The notes under the pieces were generated by a model. It did no database searches. It had not been told where the DNA came from and saw nothing but the letters and a program-made list of their open reading frames with translations. From the NCBI GenBank assembly GCA_019114925.1, contig DXEO01000021.1:1-10695 (forward strand): DNA of 10,695 bases, in the 5' to 3' direction. Position numbers and translations under genes: made by a program. Origin of the DNA: Candidatus Corynebacterium faecipullorum (GTDB lineage Bacteria > Actinomycetota > Actinomycetes > Mycobacteriales > Mycobacteriaceae). This document shows, in pieces, positions 6,770 to 10,695 of the stretch. The first letter of the stretch is position 1. The number at the start of each line of letters is the position of its first letter.

Positions 6770-7810
6770 GTGCGCATGGCTATGACTGATCCAGTACTCG
6801 TTTCCGTCCGCAACCGTACCGGAGTCCTTGAACTCAATCGCCCGAAAGCTCTGAACTCTTTGAACCCAGAGATGATTGACATCATCCGCCGCTCCCTCGA
6901 AGCGTGGGCGCAGGATGGCGAGATTGAGCAAGTCCTGATTCATTCCAATAGCCCCAAAGCTTTTTGCGCCGGTGGCGATGTGCGCCACGCACGTGAGGGA
7001 ATCGCGGAAGGCAAGCTGGAGGAGGTCGATGCCTTCTTCGCCAGCGAGTACCTCACCAACGGTGATATCGCCGAGTTCCCGAAGCCCTATATTGCTGTCA
7101 TCGACGGCGTTGTCATGGGTGGTGGATTGGGTATCTCCATGCATGGTTCGCACCGCGTGGTAACTGAGAAGGCCTTCGCGTCGATGCCGGAGATGAATAT
7201 TGGCTACGTCACGGACGTGGGAGTGGCCTATGCAGCCCAGCGCATGGTGGGCACGCGCGGAGTAGCTTCGCCGGGCTTGGCAAAGTTCTGGGGCTTAAGT
7301 GGCTACCGCATGTATGCCGCGGACATGCTGTGGACGGGTGTCGCAACCCACGTGGTTAAGGATGCCGCCGAGCTGATTGAGGCAGCTATCGAGCGGGGCA
7401 TCGACGCCGCACTGGAAGAACTAGCTTTGCCTGCACCACAACAGCCGGCGCCGCTGGAGCAGGTAGCCAAAGACTTGGAGGAGACCTTCGCGCTGCCGAC
7501 GTGGGAGGAGATTTCTGCGGAGCTCGACAAGCGCCCGAACATTGCCGGTGAAGTACGCCGCCTCATGGCCGCCGCCTGCCCAGCCGCCATTATTGCGGCC
7601 AATGAGCTTTATGAGGCGGAGGCTGCTGTCGACGATATCCGCGAGGCCCTCTTGCTGGAGCTCAAGCTGGGCATGCACATGTACCGCCGCCCCGATTTTT
7701 CCGAGGGCGTGCGCGCGGTGCTGGTGGACAAGACCCAGGATGCTGCGTTTAACCCAGCGACCACCGAGGAGGTTGACGCCGAAGAATTCCGCGCAGTGCT
7801 GAACTCCTAG
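6770..7810 (+). CDS. 3-hydroxyisobutyryl-CoA hydrolase-like enoyl-CoA hydratase/isomerase
   Basis: This 346-residue crotonase-superfamily protein has the length and motifs of the ECH_2/HIBCH group, which hydrolyses 3-hydroxyisobutyryl-CoA in valine breakdown. The oxyanion-hole segment KAFCAGGD is at 63-70 and DGVVMGGGLGIS at 112-123, followed by HGSHRVVTE. The acid pair seen in HIBCH is kept with the right spacing: Glu141 in MPEMNIG and Asp149 in TDVG. However, the usual PETGIGLFPDVGGSY segment is changed to a PEMNIGYVTDVGVAY form, and the segment after it (AQRMVGTRG) also departs from the common pattern. No other valine-pathway gene is adjacent, so the physiological acyl-CoA is uncertain. 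GTG 6770 has GGAA at 5-nt spacing; ATG 6776 or 6782 would shorten the product by 2 or 4 residues. It converges on the sqd operon with only 7 bp between stops. Confidence 0.88.
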   Translation: MRMAMTDPVLVSVRNRTGVLELNRPKALNSLNPEMIDIIRRSLEAWAQDGEIEQVLIHSNSPKAFCAGGDVRHAREGIAEGKLEEVDAFFASEYLTNGDIAEFPKPYIAVIDGVVMGGGLGISMHGSHRVVTEKAFASMPEMNIGYVTDVGVAYAAQRMVGTRGVASPGLAKFWGLSGYRMYAADMLWTGVATHVVKDAAELIEAAIERGIDAALEELALPAPQQPAPLEQVAKDLEETFALPTWEEISAELDKRPNIAGEVRRLMAAACPAAIIAANELYEAEAAVDDIREALLLELKLGMHMYRRPDFSEGVRAVLVDKTQDAAFNPATTEEVDAEEFRAVLNS

Positions 7811-7817
7811 TCAGGAT

Positions 7818-8978
7818 TTATAGGCCGCGTGCCCGCTGATAGGCGGCGCGCGCCCGCTGTTCATCTACTCCTGCTGGCACGGCAACGTTGAGGGTAGCCT
7901 GCGTGGCGGCCGGAGTCGGTGCGGGCAGGTGGAAGGCAGGGGCATCGGACAGCGCCAGCCCCTGGCGGCCATCGGGCAGCTGCACAGGCAGCAGGGTCCA
8001 CAGCCCCAGGACCGGCATGGCTAATTGCGGCAAGCGCACCGAGCGCGCTTCGGGGATCGACACCCGGGCGCGTATCAGCTCGGGGAGAGCATTGTCATAG
8101 CCGAAGCGGCGCAGGTTCGCCGCCGCTTGAGCAGACATGGAACTAGATAGCTCGTCCGCCCACGCCCACGTGAATGTGTCCGTGGAAGCGTCGAGAGTAG
8201 CAATGAGGTGGGCGGGAACCGTGAGCGAACCATTATCAGAGTTCACCACGGTGCGTGACGTGCCAGGGTCGAGGTCCGCAGACAGGTTGGGGAAGCGGGC
8301 CTCCAAGAAGAAATTATGCTCGGTGGCGATGAAGTGGGAATCCGCCAACACATCGCGTGCGCTGAGACCGGGCCGGCCCGAGGGGTGGGGAAGGGCCGCG
8401 ATCCGAGTGCCATGGAAGCGTGCGAGGCCTTCTGCCGCAGCCGGGGCCACGCCCAAATAAGAGGCGAGCTCAGAGGTAGCAAGGCGCTCGTCGACGCCCC
8501 CTTCAACATCCCCCGAGCGCTCGAGTCCGGCCAGGATGCTGACACGGGGATCTGGGTGGAGCTCCGTAAAGTCGACGGCGACGAGCGCTTCGCCCTCGCC
8601 CTGCGGGACGCGGAGAACGGGGCGGTCACCCACCAACCGCCGCGCTAAGCCGCGGAGCAGGGCGGAATCGGGCTGTGGTCCGTGGAACTGAGGCTGGGGC
8701 GCTTGTTTCGTCAAACCCGTGGCCCAGTGCAGCTGCCCATCCTGGATGGTGGCTAGACGTAGTCCATCGAAGTCATAGCTCCCTGAATCAGTACTAAAGC
8801 GCACCACCGCGCGCTGGTCTTGGTCTGGCTGCCCTGGTTGTTGGGCTTCGGGCGCGGGGTCAGCAGGCGTGAAGTTCACTTCGACGTCGCGCACGTTGCC
8901 CAAGCGGGAGGCCAACGTGGCGTCGATGCCGGCTTGGATAAAAGCGCCTGCGGAGTACAGGTTCTGGGCGGAATCCAT
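7818..8978 (-). CDS. uncharacterised protein, third gene of sulfolipid-type operon; possible tandem DUF6882-like modules
   Basis: This 386-residue protein has no signal peptide or membrane segment, so it is probably cytosolic. I do not recognise a characterised family. Two parts look alike: residues about 60-90 (YDFDGLRLATI then GQLHWATG) and about 245-280 (LTVPAHLIATLD then FTWAWADE). Each is followed by an Ala/Leu/Arg helix and then a strand-rich segment (VLRVPQGEGEALVAVDF; LLPVQLPDGRQGLALS). The W-x-W motif near a helix is reminiscent of DUF6882-type proteins, suggesting a tandem repeat of that fold. A Pro/Gln/Asp-rich linker lies at about 39-54. Its ATG overlaps the stop of the glycosyltransferase gene as TAATG, so it is translationally coupled to it, which argues for a linked function such as an accessory or regulatory subunit. 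That role is inference. Confidence 0.85.
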   Translation of the reverse strand: MDSAQNLYSAGAFIQAGIDATLASRLGNVRDVEVNFTPADPAPEAQQPGQPDQDQRAVVRFSTDSGSYDFDGLRLATIQDGQLHWATGLTKQAPQPQFHGPQPDSALLRGLARRLVGDRPVLRVPQGEGEALVAVDFTELHPDPRVSILAGLERSGDVEGGVDERLATSELASYLGVAPAAAEGLARFHGTRIAALPHPSGRPGLSARDVLADSHFIATEHNFFLEARFPNLSADLDPGTSRTVVNSDNGSLTVPAHLIATLDASTDTFTWAWADELSSSMSAQAAANLRRFGYDNALPELIRARVSIPEARSVRLPQLAMPVLGLWTLLPVQLPDGRQGLALSDAPAFHLPAPTPAATQATLNVAVPAGVDEQRARAAYQRARGL

Positions 8979-10141
8979 TAGTGCTCCTTGACTTCGTGAT
9001 CTTCCCTGCGGAAGGGGTGCTCGATAGCCTCCTCATAGGCGTGGAGGAGGGCTTGGGTGGATTCTACCCAGGAATACTTTTCAGCCTCGCGGCGGGCGGC
9101 AGCGCCCATCGTCTCCCGGCGGGCAGTGTCTTCGAGGAGTCCGAGCGTGGCGCGGGCCCAGGCCTCATCATTGGCGTCGGGCGCGATGAGATGCCCGGTC
9201 ACGCCTTCCTCAATGACGAAGGGGATACCACCGGCATTCGTGCCGATGACTGGTACACCCGAGGCAAAGGACTCGAGTGCTACCAGCCCCAAAGTCTCCG
9301 TGGCGGAGGGGAAGAGGAAGACATCTCCGACGGCAAAAGCAGCGGCGAGCTCTTCACCGGACAGGTAGCCGGTGAACACAGTGTGTGCCGGATCGAAGCT
9401 AGCCTTGAGCTCCTCCAAGGCGGGGCCATCGCCAACGATGGCCAGGCGGGCGTCGCTAAGCTGCGCTCGTACTAGCTGCATCACGTGGTCGAGGCGCTCC
9501 AAGTCCTTCTCTTTGGATACACGGCCGATATAGGTCACCAGCGGGGCATCCGGGTTAGCATCGGTCAGGCGCTCGCGCATCTGCGCCGTAGCGCGGTCGG
9601 GGTGATAGGTCTGCGTATCCACCGCCTTGGGCCACAGTTGCACGTTGCGGATCCCCATCTTCCGAGCCTTATCCACCATGGGGCCAGAAGTACAGAGATT
9701 TAACGCTGCCTGGTTGTGCAGATACTTCAGCGCGGCTTCGGTCAGCGGCCTAGTCCATCCAATCCCCAGCGCATCGACGTACTCGGGGACATTGGTGTGG
9801 AAGCTGGCTACCAGCGGTACGGCATCGCGCTGCGCGGCGAAAACGCCGAGGGCTGCGGTCCAAATGGGATTGACCGCGTGGATGACATCAGGATCAAAAT
9901 CCCGGATCTCCGTGAAGAACTTCCACGAGGGCAGGCCAAATTTAATCTCCGGGTAGACCCACAGCGACAAACTGGGGATGCGGGTGACCTCGAAACCGGC
10001 GTAGGAGTCAGGAGCTTTGCCCGTGGCAAAAATCCGGACCTCGTGGCCCATCGCGGCCAGCTGGTCCAGCGTGCGCGTCAGGCGCGTGACCACGCCGTCG
10101 ATCTTGGGCAGGAAGACCTCAGTAACGATTGCGATGCGCAC
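8978..10141 (-). CDS. sqdX: SqdX-like sulfoquinovosyltransferase, GT4 family
   Basis: This 387-residue GT-B glycosyltransferase of family GT4 would use UDP-sulfoquinovose from SqdB and diacylglycerol to form SQDG at the inner face of the membrane. N-domain features match cyanobacterial SqdX as I know it: FLPKIDGVVTRL (10-21), HAVNP (88-92), FHTNVPEY (114-121), LNLCTS (147-152) and LWPKAVD (169-175). The C-domain has MRERLTDANPD (188-198), the phosphate-binding GRVSKEK (206-212), VGDGP, FTGYLSGEE (256-264) and the EX7E pair Glu282/Glu290. MgtA/PimB-type mannosyltransferases are relatives and remain the alternative, but the sqdB neighbour favours SqdX. I chose GTG 10141 because family members begin just before RIAIV. 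A longer frame from GTG 10195 would add 18 residues and overlap sqdB by 46 nt. GGAGG lies about 13 nt upstream. Confidence 0.85.
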   Translation of the reverse strand: MRIAIVTEVFLPKIDGVVTRLTRTLDQLAAMGHEVRIFATGKAPDSYAGFEVTRIPSLSLWVYPEIKFGLPSWKFFTEIRDFDPDVIHAVNPIWTAALGVFAAQRDAVPLVASFHTNVPEYVDALGIGWTRPLTEAALKYLHNQAALNLCTSGPMVDKARKMGIRNVQLWPKAVDTQTYHPDRATAQMRERLTDANPDAPLVTYIGRVSKEKDLERLDHVMQLVRAQLSDARLAIVGDGPALEELKASFDPAHTVFTGYLSGEELAAAFAVGDVFLFPSATETLGLVALESFASGVPVIGTNAGGIPFVIEEGVTGHLIAPDANDEAWARATLGLLEDTARRETMGAAARREAEKYSWVESTQALLHAYEEAIEHPFRREDHEVKEH

Positions 10142-10149
10142 GGTGGGGC

Positions 10150-10695
10150 TTAAACCTCCGTGGAAGGAACGCCGGCGTGCTGCTGTCGCGTCCACAGCGA
10201 CTGCGCCGGAATCTTGGAGCGGTCAGCGCGGTCAGCGTACTTGCGCGCGACCTCCTCCACCTCATGGAGCAACCCATCCGACAAAGTGGTCGGCTCCAGT
10301 CCTAGTTCGAGGAAAGTGTCGTTGGTGACGTGGAGTTCATTCTCTGCGGATTCCTTGCGCGGGTTCGGCACGTAGGCCACCTCCGCACCAGAGATCTTCG
10401 CCAATAGCTCTGCCAGGTCACGCACGCGGTGAGTTTCGGTCATCTGGTTGATGATCTTGACGCGCTCGCCGCGTGCCGGAGGGTTCTGCAGGGCTAGCTC
10501 GATGCAGCGCACCATGTCACGGATGTGAATAAAAGCGCGGGTTTGTCCGCCGGTGCCATGCACGGTCAGCGGATAACCAATGCCGGCCTGGATGAGGAAG
10601 CGGTTGAGCACCGTTCCGTAGTCACCGTCATAATCAAAGCGATTGATCAGGCGCTCATCTTTCTGGGTCTGCTCAGTGTGCGTGCCCCAGATGAT
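10150..10695 (-). CDS. sqdB: UDP-sulfoquinovose synthase SqdB (C-terminal part; 5' end outside window)
   Basis: The frame is open to the window edge and gives the last 181 residues of an extended short-chain dehydrogenase/reductase. SqdB converts UDP-glucose and sulfite to UDP-sulfoquinovose with bound NAD. Stretches characteristic of plant SQD1 and bacterial SqdB are present: NRFDYDG then YGTVLNRF (18-33), PLTVHGTGGQTR (42-53) with IRDMV, INQMTET (82-88), VPNPRKE (109-115) and LELGLEP then LSDGLL (129-143). The nucleotide-binding N-terminus and the catalytic Thr/Tyr/Lys residues lie outside the window, so their presence cannot be checked. The GTG at 10611 is internal (within GTVLNRF), not the start. 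The stop lies 8 bp before the glycosyltransferase start, so the two genes are coupled. The family call is strong; the pathway call depends on both genes. Confidence 0.9.
   Translation of the reverse strand: MIWGTHTEQTQKDERLINRFDYDGDYGTVLNRFLIQAGIGYPLTVHGTGGQTRAFIHIRDMVRCIELALQNPPARGERVKIINQMTETHRVRDLAELLAKISGAEVAYVPNPRKESAENELHVTNDTFLELGLEPTTLSDGLLHEVEEVARKYADRADRSKIPAQSLWTRQQHAGVPSTEV

Noticed and set aside
7811..7870. GC-rich imperfect inverted repeats near the convergent stops at 7810/7818
   Set aside because: They lie mostly within the coding end of the minus-strand gene, pair imperfectly, and have no T run; not supportable as a terminator.
8978..10141. Annotation of the GT4 enzyme as MgtA/PimB mannosyltransferase
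   Set aside because: This was considered because corynebacteria carry such enzymes. The N-terminal FLPKIDGVVTRL block, LNLCTS, and direct coupling to sqdB fit SqdX better; kept only as an alternative.
10142..10195. 18-residue N-terminal extension of the glycosyltransferase from GTG 10195
   Set aside because: It overlaps the end of sqdB by 46 nt, has no ribosome site, and adds residues before the first conserved strand where GT4 family members normally begin.

Overview
The window reads as chromosomal DNA from an actinobacterium, most likely a Corynebacterium. It is GC-rich, uses many GTG/TTG starts, and carries a set of ordinary housekeeping families in compact order. No insertion sequence, prophage, CRISPR array, tRNA or rRNA gene is visible. 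No gene-free stretch exceeds 300 bases; the longest gap is the 158-bp divergent spacer at 1589-1746.

Layout. At 1-651 (+) is the 3' end of an ABC-F (Uup-type) ATPase gene. It converges on an AEC-family permease at 674-1588 (-). A divergent spacer with a palindrome leads into a small secreted CAP-like protein at 1747-2334 (+). A perfect 14-bp hairpin follows, then an antibiotic-biosynthesis-monooxygenase (ABM) fold protein at 2426-2755 (+). A bidirectional terminator (2771-2802) separates this from a 982-residue membrane acyltransferase with a C-terminal SGNH domain and a ~365-residue disordered N-terminus (2826-5774, -). Upstream of it on the same strand lies a Cof-type HAD phosphatase (5881-6678, -). 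Divergent from that is a 3-hydroxyisobutyryl-CoA hydrolase-like crotonase (6770-7810, +).

The right end (7818 to the window edge, all minus strand) is the most interesting part. It is a tight operon of an SqdB-like UDP-sulfoquinovose synthase (partial), an SqdX-like GT4 glycosyltransferase and an uncharacterised 386-residue protein. The last two are joined by a TAATG stop/start overlap. Both recognisable enzymes resemble their cyanobacterial/plant counterparts along their length. Together they would make UDP-sulfoquinovose and transfer sulfoquinovose to diacylglycerol, giving the sulfolipid SQDG. That is unexpected in a non-photosynthetic actinobacterium. The third gene has no obvious place in the known pathway and is the best candidate here for an undescribed component.

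Family assignments come from recognising motifs by eye. No database search was run.
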